From Persicaria tinctoria (taxonomy: Eukaryota; Streptophyta; Magnoliopsida; Caryophyllales; Polygonaceae), in the NCBI GenBank assembly GCA_037127255.1, contig JBANSL010000005.1, positions 64,107,909-64,171,908 on the forward strand: 64,000 nt of DNA, in the 5' to 3' direction. This document shows positions 1 to 13,938 of the stretch, piece by piece (position 1 is the stretch's first letter; every line of letters begins with the position of its first letter). The translations under genes and the position numbers were made by a program. The notes below the pieces were generated by a model. It saw nothing but the letters and a program-made list of their open reading frames with translations. It was not told where the DNA came from and ran no database searches.

Positions 1-258
1 TACGCGCTAGCTCATGAGCTTTATCTCTTCCTCCTCTGATCCTCTTCAATTTCGACATAAAACATTGTGATCACCATATGTGGTTAAGCTTCCAACGAGA
101 TTGCTCGTGCAACATGACATATCATGAATATATATGCATATGTAACGAGAGGATAAATCTAATGAGTTCGCGATACATAGATTAACATTAAATTTATTGC
201 TGCAACATTAACATTAAATTTGGAACTAACTATATATGTTGAATTATATGTTATATAG

Positions 259-1726
259 TGAGAGGGGTGAGCTTGAAGGTGAAGCTGCATCAAAGATATC
301 ACAGATAACAGCTCAGCTCTCGACTCCTGGTGACAACAGTGGCATCTCATCCGCCCCTGATGAGAGGATTAAGCAAGGATTCATCCATTTCAAGAGAGAA
401 AAATACGAGTAACCATCATCGATGATATCAGTAGCTATATATGTTATGTGTCTCCTAAATAACTACACTTAGATGAAATGATTTGAATGTTGCATTGGTC
501 TATCTGCAGGAAGAACCCAGCTTTGTATGGTGAGCTTTCCAAAGGCCAAAGCCCCAAGGTGTGTAATTCAATCCTCTTTGGTCTGAATGACATATAGGTT
601 CCAACCGGCTAACAGATGTTGTTTTTCATTTGATTGGAACATACAGTTCATGGTGTTTGCGTGCTCAGACTCGCGTGTTTGCCCCTCCCATGTCCTGGAT
701 TTCCAGCCTGGAGAGGCCTTCGTTGTCCGCAACATAGCTAACATGGTTCCTGGCTTTGACAAGGTCTACATCACTGTTAAATTTTCATTGTAATTCTTAG
801 TATATGTTTCTCAATAAATATGATTATGAGAGGTGCCTTTACCGAGCTCTAAAACTTGCTTCTTTTTGTCTTCATATCAGGCTAGGTACTCTGGTGTTGG
901 AGCTGCCATTGAGTACGCCGTCTTGCACCTCAAGGTCCAAAACATTGTTGTGATCGGACACAGCGCCTGTGGTGGAATCAAAGGTCTCATGTCTGTCCCA
1001 GAAGATCTCTCTGAGTCCACGTAAGATTTAATCACATTCAAACATATTCAATATTCTAAGTTTTGATATGGATTTTGAGAGCACCATAAATAAACTATGT
1101 TTTTGAATTGTACTACAAATATATACAACAGAGACTTCATTGAGGACTGGGTGAAGATCTGTTTGCCAGCCAGGGCGAAGGTGAAGGCAGAGCATGGCAG
1201 TGCTCCTTTCCCCGAGCAGTGCTACCATTGCGAAAAGGTAAGCTTATCGAATTGCATCAATATGTTAGGATGAATGAATTGCCTTCTTAATTAACTTGTT
1301 TGGTTGAATGGAAATTGACAATGCAGGAGTCAGTGAATGTATCCCTTGGAAACTTGCTGACATACCCATTTGTGAGAGATGGTTTGGTGAAGAAGACCCT
1401 GAGTCTCAAAGGAGGCTACTATGACTTCGTCAATGGATCGTTCGAGCTCTGGGGGCTCGACTTTGGCCTCTCCCCTTCCCTCTCCGTATGAACCACCAAC
1501 TTGAATTGCCTACTATCAGACTTTCCTTGTTTTCCTGACCGTCGAACGCCTCTCTTTTAATTCCTCGCAATGCATATGAGATGTAACTTTGTGTTTGTAC
1601 TCGATCAATCTTTCTATGAGCAAATAATAAACAAACTATTTCGATCTTGGGAGTTTATTGGTGTTTCTTTGTTCACTTTGGTAGGTGAAAGATGTGGCCA
1701 CCATATTGCATTGGAAGCTTTTCTAG
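259..1726 (+). CDS. BCA: beta-carbonic anhydrase, chloroplast-type, 3' part (multi-exon)
   Basis: Beta-class carbonic anhydrase, a zinc enzyme that interconverts CO2 and bicarbonate; plant members of this type act mainly in the chloroplast stroma. Exons read by GT/AG sites: 259-408, 510-558, 647-763, 881-1020, 1132-1237, 1327-1485 and 1685-1726; phases join without a break. The product contains [18 protein letters not shown] and [13 protein letters not shown], which supply the Cys-Asp-Ser-Arg dyad and the His-x-x-Cys zinc ligands of the family, followed by [13 protein letters not shown] and [16 protein letters not shown]. The N-terminal exon or exons, including the transit peptide, lie outside the window; 1-258 shows no convincing exon. 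If the last intron is spliced, the protein ends [12 protein letters not shown]; if it is retained, translation stops at 1489-1491 after SLSV. The reading frame is otherwise intact, so the gene looks functional. The family is certain; the paralogue is not. Confidence 0.95.
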
Positions 1727-2179
1727 GAACATTTGCAAAGATATGAGGCCAAATGTTCACCTTGAATGGTCACACATCTAATGAATGTAAATGAATTCAT
1801 GAATCTGTACGTACTCGATCATGAATGACCTCCTTCCATATATGAAATAAATTAATTTGTGTTTCCTTAAGGACTTGTTGAATTGTCCTACCCACATTCT
1901 CTATCTTTTCTTCTTTTTTTTCTAATTCCAACTTATCATATTAAATCAGGAAGCTAACAAGGGTTGTTCCAATCAATATATATCAGAAAAATATATTAAC
2001 CGCTAATTTTTACCAAGTACTCCGTATACCATTAACCACCACAAAAACCAACGGTGGACTAAGCAACCCCGGCCTAATCAAATCTATCGTTGTATAATAC
2101 GGTGGAGTGGCGGCGAATGTGATTCGATTTCAAACTCATCGCGCGTACATGCAGTGGGGGCGAAACTGGATTCAAATAA
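1727..2179. other. 3' flank of the carbonic anhydrase gene
   Basis: AT-rich sequence downstream of the last carbonic anhydrase exon, probably 3' UTR followed by intergenic DNA. No open frame with recognisable similarity was seen before the hAT element begins at 2188. Confidence 0.5.
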
Positions 2180-2187
2180 CTGAAAAT

Positions 2188-3243
2188 CAGGCCCGGTCTA
2201 GAGGCAAGGGCAGGTTGGACGCTTGTCCAGGGCCCAAAAAAATGAAGAGCCCAATAGTAGATTTCGGTGTTTATATATATATATATATATAAATAGAGGC
2301 CCAAACTCAAACAATACCCAACCCGGCTATCATTTTTTTAATTGAATTAATTAAAGGCCGGTATAGCATTGAAAGAGGTAAAAGCGTGAATTGAAACGAA
2401 ACGTCAAATCTAATTGTAGAGGCAGCCCTATTCTTCTTCAAGTTTATGACAAATTAGGGATTTAGGGCCTCGAAAGAGGCTAAATCAATCGGGCATTCAT
2501 GGCGAAAAGATGAGCGAGCCTTGTGCATTTTAACGGCTTCCTGGCCTTTGGCTTTATAGCACCACCCTAGCAACCATCACATCAGTCATCTGTTCTTATT
2601 CCATTGGATTTCGACGGTAAGAATCTCTACTAGACTACTCTAATTGGGAAATTGATTCGATTCAATTCAGTTGGATTATCTAATGAGTAGTTTTAATATA
2701 ACCTATCTTATTTTGAATCCACTTTTTATGCGAAGATGGTTTCCTTTGGATTTCAATAATGGATTTTTAAGTGTTTGCAGGTTGCTTCAAATTGCTTTCA
2801 GTAGGTAATAAACAGATTGGGTGGGGGATGAAGACCAGGATTTTGCTGTTGCTGTTGAAGACTACTGATATTGATGTGTTGTGTTGGGTTTGATTGATTG
2901 ATTCCATCCTTTTGCTGTTGTTGTTTAAGTGTTGAAGAATATTGGTGTTGTGTTGGGTTTGATTGTTGAAGACTACTGATATGTTGTGTTGTGTTGGGAC
3001 TTGGGGGATGTGTTGTGTTTGAAGATTTAGTGTTGTCTTTGTTGCATTTCAATGTCAAAACTTAGCTCCACTATTAATGTAGTGATAAACTAAATTTATT
3101 TTGAGATATTGGTATTACTTTAGAATTATATATATTTTAAGTTATTTAAATGTGTTATTGATAGTTAGAAATTTCATGATGTTAAACTTACGGCCCTTTA
3201 TTTTCTTTTGCTTCGGGCCTCTATTACATTAGGATCGGCCCTG
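2188..3243. mobile_element. non-autonomous hAT element (Tip100/CAGGGCCGG type)
   Basis: The element begins CAGGCCCGGTC and ends GATCGGCCCTG, which are inverted copies of each other (imperfect), as in the plant hAT group with CAGGGCC termini. It is flanked by an 8-bp duplication, CTGAAAAT at 2180-2187 and CTGAAAAA at 3244-3251 (7 of 8 match); 8 bp is the hAT standard. Subterminal text such as CAGGGCCC near 2229 and CGGGCCTC near 3214 is typical of this group. The 1.06 kb interior has no transposase. Positions about 2440-2690 look like a 5' leader with a splice donor (GGTAAGAATC) and match, inverted, a fragment at 21480-21720. The minus-strand open frame at 2798-3058 is low-complexity (Gln/Asn/Thr-rich) and not believed to be a gene. 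Confidence 0.85.
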
Positions 3244-3379
3244 CTGAAAAACCCTCACTGCAAGTGTACCTGGTGGGTGTTTTCAGTTATCCAAATGTCA
3301 CGAAACCCAATGCATACAAATGTCTGGGGGGGTTGTCAAATCATTAACCGTCACAACTGACAGGGATTTTTGAAGTTCA

Positions 3380-3800
3380 GATTAAAAAAACTGCCAAATA
3401 GCTATGAATAACAGCGATGAATTTAGCCACGGATGGTCGTGGCTAAGGAAAATAGCCATGAACTTAGTGATGGCCTGAATTTTCGATGCAATTTGCCTCG
3501 AAGCTAATAGCGATGGCGGATAGTGACAGACTCAGCCATTAATGTCAGTAGTCGTTGCAAAGGTCATGGAAGGTGGTAAGATCTAATGGTTGTGGTTGCA
3601 GCAACTAACACAACCATGCATATCATTAGTCGTGGCAAAGTTCATAGTAGGTGGCTAGATCCAATGTTTGTGGTTGTAGGGACAAATCTAGCAACAAACA
3701 TTTGTCGTAGCCTAAGTCATGGCCACATTTGTTGTTGAATTCCTTGGTGAATTTTTATTGATCAATGCTGGGTTATTCCCTAATCCGTGGTGGTAGCCTA
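3380..3800. repeat. degenerate short repeats with GTCGTGGC core
   Basis: Several imperfect units resembling AGTCGTGGCAAAG followed by TCATGGAAGGTGG recur here (for example near 3547 and 3630), with inverted forms such as AGCCACGGATGGTCGTGGCT near 3425. This resembles the subterminal repeats of CACTA-type transposons, but I could not find both element ends, so the assignment is tentative. Confidence 0.35.
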
Positions 3801-3829
3801 TGCATTGCGAGGAAGAAGTCACTAAGATG

Positions 3830-4142
3830 GCCACTTAGGAGGAGAAGGTGAAACAGTTTCAGTCTGTGGCGGATCAAGATGCATGTGTGCTTTGCGATGC
3901 AACAGGGCTACTGGGGGTTGTTGTTGGGTAAGGGAGAAGTTGTTGAGATGGCCACACTCGAGCAAAAGGCACATTCGCCAATCTTGTTGTGCCTTGTAGA
4001 TGGTGTCATCACTGAGGGCTCAAACAAAGAGATCGACTACCGGTAGGTCATTTGCCAAGTTTGTTTCATGTAGCAAGTTCCAAAGTTGTTTGGATTGCTG
4101 AAAATTTGTATTTGATAGTTTGCTCTTAGGGGGCAAATGTAG

Positions 4143-4197
<55 letters not shown>

Positions 4198-5000
4198 TTC
4201 TGGTACATTTGGCATTGAAGCGCATTTGGTACATCTAGCATTTTAGCGACTATAGTACAATGGTACATGAGTACATCTGCATTGCATTGCATCTTGTACA
4301 TCTAGCATATTTAGAACATATTTGGTACATGTGAGAGGATTCAAGTCAAGGTGGAGATGTTGGTATATCATAGCATTGTCAAATCGGTCTAGTACATATA
4401 TGAAGATTTAAGCCAATTAAAGAGAAGATTTGTTAGGATGTCGTGAATCTGATTGGTTTAGATTTTAGCTTTATTGATAGACCTAGTTTAGATAGAATTG
4501 AGCTTATCTATTTTTTCCTTATTAATATATTTATCCTAGTAGGATTATAATTATGTAAGGCTATATAATCTCTCATAGGCATACCCTAGAAGCATTCAAC
4601 TCAATCAGTTGAATCCTGACTCAATGACTAATAACTACTAGGGGTTTGAGGGTAAGGCCCCGACCAGCAGAGATCCAAAGGGTTTAGGGGTGAAGCCCTA
4701 ATCAGTAGAACCAAGATCCAAGGAGCTAGTGGTAGTTTTGATAAGAGAATATTTTATGTTTTCAGGTTCATAGGTTTATCGTTTATAGGTTAGTGTTGGT
4801 GACACATCTTGTAATCCCCATCTGGTTTCGGGAAACTCTTTAATGAATCTCTCAGTGTGGATGTAGCCAATCTGGTGAACCATGAAAATTTGTATGTGTC
4901 GATCTTATATATTTGAATATTTTTTCTTTTGCCGCCACACTTTCTAAAGAGGAATCAACTCTCGAGGATCAATTATCTGGCTATAAATCTTCTTGAAAAA
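3830..5000 (+). mobile_element. Copia-like retrotransposon remnant, 3' end plus LTR-like sequence (copy 1)
   Basis: A stretch with decayed coding text (GAGGAGAAGGTGAAACAG and so on) is followed by GATTCAAGTCAAGGTGGAGA, the polypurine-tract-like end seen before the 3' LTR in many plant Copia elements. LTR-like sequence begins TGTTAGGATGTC at 4431. It includes a TATA-like stretch near 4560 and a late segment resembling the R/U5 of Copia LTRs (4800-4960). A second copy is at 5260-5756 and 21041-21300. All coding text is broken. No 5' LTR, gag or pol domains could be recognised, so the lineage is inferred from the 3' end only. Confidence 0.55.
4147..4192. repeat. (GA)n microsatellite
   Basis: About 23 uninterrupted GA dinucleotides. 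The same site in the second copy of this repeat (about 5680) has only a short GAGATATAGGAG, so the array expanded after the two copies diverged. The Ser-Leu repeat open frames on the minus strand here are products of this array. Confidence 0.95.
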
Positions 5001-5259
5001 AAAACAACAAAGTCGAGTTATTGCATTTCGAACATGCTTTGTTAGAGTATCATGCATTAATAGCATCGACCAAAATTATTGCATAATAATATATATGATA
5101 TGTGATTTCATTCCCTAGAGTTTACCCTCTTTTAAATTCACAAGACTTTTAACATTTGTAGAAAATCCATATGACCCCTTAATCTTACCGAAGACGTTAA
5201 AAAAATTATATCACTTTTAGTTTATTGCCTTGCCAATTGATGCTAGAAAAGCTCACATG

Positions 5260-5756
5260 GAGGAGAGATTTCAGTCTCTAGCAGATCAAGATGCGGACTT
5301 CTCTTTAGCAATAGGGTCTATGGAGGTAGTCATCGAGGAAGCAGAAATAAGTCACTAAGATTGCCACTTTAGAGGAGAAGGTAAAGGGAGTTTCAGTCCC
5401 TAGCAAATCAAGATGCATACTTTGCTTTAGCAACACAACCTATCAAGGCAGTTGTCGAGGAAGCAAGAAGAAGGCGCTGAGATAACTAATTTGGAGGAGA
5501 ATCTGGGTTCCACCATTAAAGTGTGCCTTGTAGATGGTGTCATCAATGAAGGATCAAACAAAGAGACTACCAATAGGTCATTTGCTAAGTCTATTTCCTA
5601 TAGCAAGTTTCAAAGTTGTTTGAATTTGCTTAAAATCTATATTTGATAGTTTGCCCTTAGTGGGCAAATCTGGGTCAGAGATATAGGAGATTCTGGTATA
5701 TTTGGTATTGAAGCGCATATAATACATCTAGCATTGCAACACATCTGATACATGAG
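5260..5756 (+). mobile_element. Copia-like remnant, copy 2, left piece
   Basis: Collinear with 3840-4280: the segments around TGTGCCTTGTAGATGGTGTC (5521), GGTCATTTGC (about 5577) and TTGAAGCGCAT match closely. The match stops at 5756 and resumes at 21041, where the sequence continues as in copy 1. The gap between is the nested block 5757-21040. The 64-residue frame at 5452-5646 is decayed element sequence, not a host gene. Confidence 0.7.
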
Positions 5757-7058
5757 TAGAGCTAGTAATACTCGAGTCGACCAGAGAAATCCGATCTGAT
5801 ACCCGAATGAATAAATAAAATTTGGATCCGAGACGGACCGAATAATGGAGAAAAAATCGTTGATTTACCTCTCCAAAACAATTCTCAAACAAACAAATAA
5901 ACTAGTATAGTATGCAAGTAAGGGGTCGAACCCTAGAGAACAATCTTAAAAAAATAAAAAGATGCAAGTATAGTATGCAAGTATTTCAATTACAATGTGT
6001 ATTTATTAATATAAAAGATGAAATTTTTACGAAAATAAAAAGAACAATCTTAAAAAACGCAAATAAATGATAAAAGAAAATTGTTTTCACCTACAAGTTC
6101 TCGATATTGATTGGTTTTATTGATCATCGAATCCTATTCGAGTAATTAAAAGTACTATGAGTCCAATTCACTCCTTACACATCTATGTAACCCTCACATG
6201 GTCAAGATTTAACAAAGAGATAACAAATAGTCCAAAGAACATGAGCATATAAATAACACCAATTAAACACGGTAAATCAATGTTTAAGATATATGTCAAC
6301 TCCCTACATAATTATGCTTGAAACACGGAATCCACAATCTCATGCATGCTAGTACGGGAATAACAAAAATACGAAAGTATTAAATCTTAGCAAAAAAATC
6401 AATACTACAGCGAATGGGCATTCGTTGGCAGCGATTTTAATTTTCATGCAGAGTACTGTCACGTAGATCTTGGAAAGAGTTTTTCAACGCATATTGATCA
6501 TATGCATCGATCAGACAACCAAAGCCTCCGAAAAGTGTGTTACAAGTTCAACTCGTTGGACGGACGTACAACTTTTGCGACTCGCTCCTGTTTTTGCTCT
6601 TAGACCTCAATTTCGTGCTCCGTTGCTCCTTAGCTTGTTCCATGCTCTTCGACACTTCTTTCTTAAGCTCTTCCAAGTCTCACATTAGCCTACCTTAGCT
6701 CCGTTCATTGTGTTCTTCAACTCAGATCTACGAATTTGTATAAAACCATCGAAATAGCGTGATTCTGAACTTTCCCACAAAATAAGCGCTAATCTAAATT
6801 AACACTAAAACATTAATATATTACAATGGTTTGCACCAAAACTAACCTATATATAATGCCTATTAAAATACGCATTATCATCGACCCCATCCAATTTTAG
6901 CTCGAACCTGAAAGTAATTTGAACCCAATAATCATCCGAACTCGATTATATCACAATGAACAGAGCCAAAATCAACTTGAAACCCAAAATCGATCACCCA
7001 ACACGAACATATCCTCGTATATTATTATTGGCTCTAGAGATATAATAATATAGAGAAT

Positions 7059-8928
7059 TGTTGACATAGGAAATTGAGATTGCAAATAGAATGTAAATAA
7101 AATAAGCAAAACAATTTCGTTCCGAGCAAATAATGTTCAAGACTTCCTCCCGTTGTAGCATCAGGAAGTCAGGTTCGATCCTCGAGGAAGCTGATCAGCG
7201 GGACTCAAGTAGCAGAAGGATTTCACGGACAGAATTCAATTCTATGAGTACTCGACCTCGACCAAGGGTGGTCGACAGAGGTCAGGCTCAGTCGAATCCG
7301 AGCAGAAAGTGACACTGATTTAGTCGATGTTGAAGAATCTGCTCGATGTCGAGGAAGGTTGTTGAGGTCGAGTAGCGCACAGTCGATTTCGAGTACAGAA
7401 CAGCAAACTGCAGGCGAGAGGTCTGGTCGACGTCGACTAGGTATGGTCGGAGTCGGGTACCTGCAGAGACAAAGATGAGCAGTGATCTCGAGAGAAAACC
7501 CTAGATCGAAAGTCAGTAGTCGACGTCGACTAAGTCTGGTCGACGTCGAGGAGAAAAACAGAAAGTATCCCTTTTTTGCGTCGGCGAAAGAAGGCCAAAG
7601 AGTGTGAGGGTGGAATCGAAGTGTGGACAGAAAATAACCAGTTTTGCAGATTTTAGATTTCAAACAATTAAACGAAAACTTCCAAGATTGGGGTTTGCAA
7701 CAACAATAACCATGAAAGCAGAATCATAAATCACAAAAGATGGAAACTTTATCGATAAAGAAGCTTTCACCAAATCTGACAAGTAGGAATATAAACATTT
7801 TGATGGATAATCCTAATTGTGTCTATTCTTTTTTCATAATTAGAATTTATAATCTTTCGAATAGAAACCCTAATTACTACCCAAGTTTCACAAAATTAGT
7901 TCTTTAATTTCTCAATCAAAGATGAAGTACAATGATAAAGATAAAGTACCTTCTTTTGCAATTCGCTAATCCACCCACATGACTATCGTCGGACTCGCCC
8001 CAACTCTAGAAGTAGGTGGACTACTCACGCCTCATCATAGCAATCGACATCCTTGATTTAAAAGAAACTTGCATTAACTATATTCAAAGTCTTTACGATC
8101 CCGGCACTCACACTTTCGTAGAATGCCAAAAACCCTAAAACCTTTGAACTCCTAAACTATGTGTGGAATAACTTGCTCTAGAATCGAATGAATGAAAAAG
8201 TAGCCCTATGGGCTTTATTTATAGGCTTTAATTCTTGCTTAGTCAATGCAAGCAAATTCTATCTATTTCTAAAGATAAAACTTAACTAAAATAAAACATT
8301 AATCTAAAAGGTAAATATCTAAATATCTTCAAGTGGTGAATAATCTTTTTTCCATGGATAGATCTTGATAGAAATCAGCTAGAATCGGTTTTTCTTCGTA
8401 CCCAAGTGATCAACTCGTCCTCAGATTGGCCCAATGGACTCACGACCCAAAAATAATTTGGTCGACGTCGACCAAGATTGGTCGACATCGAGTAAATTCG
8501 TCGATCTCGGCTTCTCTTTGTCATCTCGAGCAGCCTTCTCTATTCTCGAACTCGGGCAATGTTTTTGGTTTGGTCGATGTTGAGTAAGTTGCTCGACATC
8601 GAGTAGAGTCGAGCTCGAGTTGTTTCCATCTTCCGTCCTCAATCAGTTTTGCTCCCCTTTGTAGTCGACGTCGAGGAAGTTTTCGTCCTCTCCTTTTGCT
8701 CCCCTTTGTAGTCGATATCGAGTAAATTCCAGCTTTCGTCCTCTCCTTTTGGTTTCGTCCCAGAATGGCTCCAAATTCTGCAAAATTCAACCAAAACTCG
8801 TGTAGACCTCTATTTTTGACAAATAAGCATATACTACACAAATTTAACATATTCCCAGCCCGAAATATGCAAACTAAAAATAAGGAGCTAAAATGTGCAT
8901 AAAAACATGGTTACTTTAACGGACATCA
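7059..8928 (-). repeat. Athila-like element, 3' LTR
   Basis: Direct repeat of 18214-20075, starting TGTTGACA and ending GGACATCA as read on the plus strand. It contains many copies of the GTCGACGTCGA palindromic motif in two clusters (about 7240-7560 and 8455-8735). Open frames here (7223-7663, 8421-8850) are side effects of that repetitive, stop-poor sequence and are not treated as genes. Confidence 0.92.
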
Positions 8929-9409
8929 AATCACCCCATACACAAGCTTGCTTGTCTTCAAGCAATAACTTGAATGGTCATTTAGGGGAAACCTGCAAAG
9001 ACTCTCAACATAATGGATTCATTGTTATATTACCCAACACTCAATTGCCATCCTTGAAAAAGGTACTTGGTGCCTACAAATCTGTGCATGTGAATGAAAA
9101 ACAATTTCTGCACACAAAAGGAGGTTATACAAAACAATTTTTTTGTGACAAAGCAACAATAATCAAGAGGATTTCATTTAAGCTCAATGAGGAATAGATA
9201 GGTAAAAGGCTAAATATGGGCAATTTTTGGCCATGTGGTGTTAAATCCGGGGAAATGGATTATTTCCAAACTTTCTATGCCACATTCCTTCTTCATAATA
9301 TTCCTCACCTTTCACTAATTTGCATAATGCTTTTATCAATAATAATGCTTTTACCTCTCTAACCTCAACACTTCTTTCTCGCGAGTCGCAAACATGGTTG
9401 TCATGAATG

Positions 9410-9540
9410 GCCCCGAATACTTAGTGCATTGTTCTCATCACATGTGTGTCCCATCTCACTGAACTATTATCTCAGCAAGCAGGGTCGATCTACCTTTATC
9501 TCCTGATGTGATCGGATTTTTTCTCACTCATTAAATTTTC
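9410..9540. repeat. inverted repeat arm (partner 13806-13938)
   Basis: Sequence around CACATGTGTGTCCCATCTCA, AACTATTATCTCAG and CTCACTCATTAAATTTTC reappears as its reverse complement at 13806-13938 with roughly 10% mismatch. It belongs to the non-coding 3' part of the Athila-like element. Confidence 0.85.
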
Positions 9541-10197
9541 CATAAATTTGAATCTTTCCTGCCAAACTCCAATAATGACATAATAACAAAACAAATCATA
9601 TAATGTCTCCATAAAATGATTTCCATTTTCAACATAATCCTCGGATAGGGTATAAGGTAAAAATGGGCAATATAAGGCATATGTGGAGCAATAATGATAT
9701 AAAGGCAAATAAGACTCATAATATGGCTTTTGTGATGCAATTGGGTAAAGGTATGGCTAGAAGTAAGAAAATGAGCATATATGGAAAACTAAAATCCTCC
9801 ATCCTCTTATTGTGCAAAATGTCAAAAGAAACATCAATTTACCTCACACTACTAGAAATTTGTTATTTAACATCGGGTAATAGCCGATGTCTTTCAAAAA
9901 AAAAATCGATGTCTATGTGGGTGTTGTAAAAAGTCAAAAGTTTTTCACATCGGCCAGAACCCGATGTCTTTGTATGTTATAACATCGTTTATACTTTTAA
10001 ATCCGATGTCTGTGTTATCCTATAACATCGATTATAAAATATAACCGATGTTATAACATACAAAGAAATCGGCTATTACCCGATGTTAAAACGTTTTGAC
10101 TTTTTACATCACCAACATAGACATCGATTTTTTTATTAAAGACATCGGCTATTACCCGATGTGAAATGACATATTTGCGGGTTTTTTTTATTATCGT

Positions 10198-10267
10198 AGC
10201 CTATGCGGGATTTGAACCCGCATCTTTGTATTTGAATACAATGCTCTACCATTTGAGCTAATAGGCT
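10198..10267 (-). tRNA. tRNA-like sequence A (abnormal anticodon loop)
   Basis: Minus strand folds as a tRNA: acceptor AGCCTAT/ATAGGCT (7 bp), D stem GCTC/GAGC, anticodon stem TTGTA/TACAA with a 6-nt loop TTCAAA, T stem GCGGG/CCCGC with loop TTCAAAT. The 6-nt anticodon loop argues against a normal decoding tRNA, so no amino acid is assigned. It lies inside the CACTA element just within its left subterminal arm. Confidence 0.55.
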
Positions 10268-10638
10268 TTAAATTAGATAGAATGTTCCTTACATAATAGC
10301 AAAAAGAGCATGTGAAACTTAAGAAGCAAAGAAACAAGGGAAATAAACTAGTATCAAAAGAGTAAACAATTATTCTATGAAAATTCAGCATAAGTGTTAT
10401 CATTAGCTTCTATATTACACTTCATGAACCATTTCTTGTTTCCCCTAATAGCTTCTATATTACACTTCAGGTGTAAGACTCTTTCTTCTTAATACATTAA
10501 TACCAACCTGCATTATTTAGAGGGAGGGATGGTAAACAAAACAATTATCCATGATTTAGGATGTATAAACAAAAATCATGAACTCGTGAATTTAATTTTC
10601 GACATATGTGATGAATCAAACAGTTATAAAATGATCAG

Positions 10639-10981
10639 CTAACAAACCATTTGCTTGGTGAATCCGGCAATGAGTTGTAGCTGATCATCCTTGGCATGAA
10701 TTAAAGCTTTAAGGATCTTTAGATTGTCCATTTGGGGTGTCTCAAATAAGCGTACAAGTGTTTGGTATGGTTCTATATGTTTCTTTTCATCTGCCATAAA
10801 TAAATAAAAATTAAATTCGAATCAGCCATAAGAGTTATGCATACCTGAAATGTCTAGCTAGCTAGTCGATTTTGCTATGCATATCGATAGCCAATTGTTA
10901 ATGCTTGAATTGTCCGGTCTTACCAATTTGATGACAGCAAAGGGACAATTGTTTTGTAAGATGCTTGTTGAAGTTGTGTAC
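10639..10981 (-). pseudogene. captured two-exon gene fragment, identity unknown
   Basis: Within the CACTA element the minus strand shows two exon-like blocks with good splice sites: 10924-10981 (acceptor TTTTACAG, donor GTAAGA) and 10639-10790 (acceptor TGGCAG, ending in TAG). Only one frame of the last block stays open; it joins in phase to the first and reads ...DEKKHIEPYQTL...MDNLKILKAL...HAKDDQLQLIAGF...KQMVC. A further exon-like stretch lies near 11095-11170 (minus, ELHAQYINHDMPEYQTAYSL). I do not recognise the family. The pattern of short conserved-looking exons inside a transposon lacking transposase is what transduplicated host gene pieces look like. Confidence 0.45.
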
Positions 10982-11607
10982 CTGTAAAAAGGTGTTCACA
11001 ACAAAGATCAATATAACCGCTTTGTAAGATGTTCACTGGTAGTTCTTGAAAAAGGGTCAAGTAGAATATATATATGATGATCGACATACTCATAGTTCTT
11101 GAATAAGCGAATAGGCAGTTTGATATTCGGGCATATCATGGTTGATGTACTGAGCATGTAACTCCTTCAACTGAATGATGCACTTGATCAGAATTTACCA
11201 ACACTTTTTAACCCAACATTAGTCACACCAAGTACTTGACAATAACGCATATCAGGCAGCTGCATTTTACTTAAACTAAAAGCTAAAATATGTATTTTAC
11301 TTAAACTAAAATCTAAAATCTAAAACAAAACTTACTAAAATTGAATCTAATATCTAAAATCTAAGAAAGAATTGAAAGAAATGAGCTGCAAATGCATCTA
11401 AAGCTATTGATTGAACCATGGACTAAAAAACACGCAAGCAGGACTTTACCAAAAAAACAAAACAAGCAAGCAGAATTGTACCTGAAGATATAAAAGGTTT
11501 ACTTAGCCAGATGATTTTAGGAAATATATGACAGCAAGAACAAGAACAGTTAAGAGGAACAGGTATGTCTAAACTCATAAAACCTTTGACTAAAATAAAT
11601 GCTTTCA

Positions 11608-13035
<1,428 letters not shown>

Positions 13036-13805
13036 TTCCGTTCCAAAAAGACGAAGCTTCTCGCGCTCCTTGTTCGCCGCTTCGCCCTTGGAGTGCTCCT
13101 TGTCGAAACAGAGGAGCGAAATTAGGGAACGAGAAAACGAGTGAAGACGATGATAGGAAAATGAAGCCATTGATGGGAGGAGGAGGCTGGATTTGGAAGG
13201 AGGAGGCGGGATTTGGAGCAGAAAGAAGGAGACGATGATGGGAGAAGGAGGCCAGTGATGGGATTCAAATCTGTGGGCGTGAAGATGCAGAGGGGATGGG
13301 GAGGGAGGGCGGTGGAGCAGATGGAGATGGGGCTTTCGCTCCCGCGATAGAGACGGTAGAAGGAACGTGGAGACGGAGAAGGTGTGGAACTAGGGCTGAA
13401 AGCCTGAAATGGAGAGAGGGTCACATATAGTCGGGAATTTTATGAGCGGGTGTTTAAATTAATTCAAGATTTCATCCCGCGCCTTTTTTAAAAAATTTCA
13501 AAGTAAATATTTAACATCGGTCTAAAATGTAGGGTGCTGTCTATTTTATTTTTAACATCACAAATTTAAAAACCGATGTTAAAAAACTGTTTAACATGGC
13601 AGGTTTTTCTGACCGATGTTAATGAACCGATGTTAAATAACAGAATTCTAGTAGTGTCACTTTTGTGGTTTTACCTAAAAAAATCACACGTCATTGAGAC
13701 TTCCCTTTTCTAGGCAATCTTATGCAATATTTGTAACAAATCCATCTTTAGCCTTTTACCAATCTTGCAAGAAGTTCAAACAAAAGACCTGTGGAAGCCA
13801 AGACA

Positions 13806-13938
13806 AGACTCGACGATGAAAATTTAATGAGTGAGAAAAAATTCGATCACCTCAGGAGATAAAGGTAAATCGACCCTACTTACTGAGATAATAGTTCAGT
13901 AAGATGGGACACACATGTGAGGAGTCCAAAGCACTAAG
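13806..13938. repeat. inverted repeat arm (partner 9410-9540)
   Basis: Reverse complement of 9410-9540. It lies between the right end of the CACTA element and the broken 3' end of the Athila-like pol, and marks a rearrangement that replaced RNase H and integrase. Confidence 0.85.

Noticed and set aside
4020..4301. Minus-strand frames with Ser-Leu repeats
   Set aside because: Translation of the (GA)n microsatellite inside a decayed retrotransposon remnant.
7223..8850. Several open frames of 73-146 codons on the minus strand
   Set aside because: They lie in an LTR and have matching counterparts in the other LTR (18479-18826, 19546-19994). The lack of stops comes from the TCGA-rich repeats; no domain is visible.
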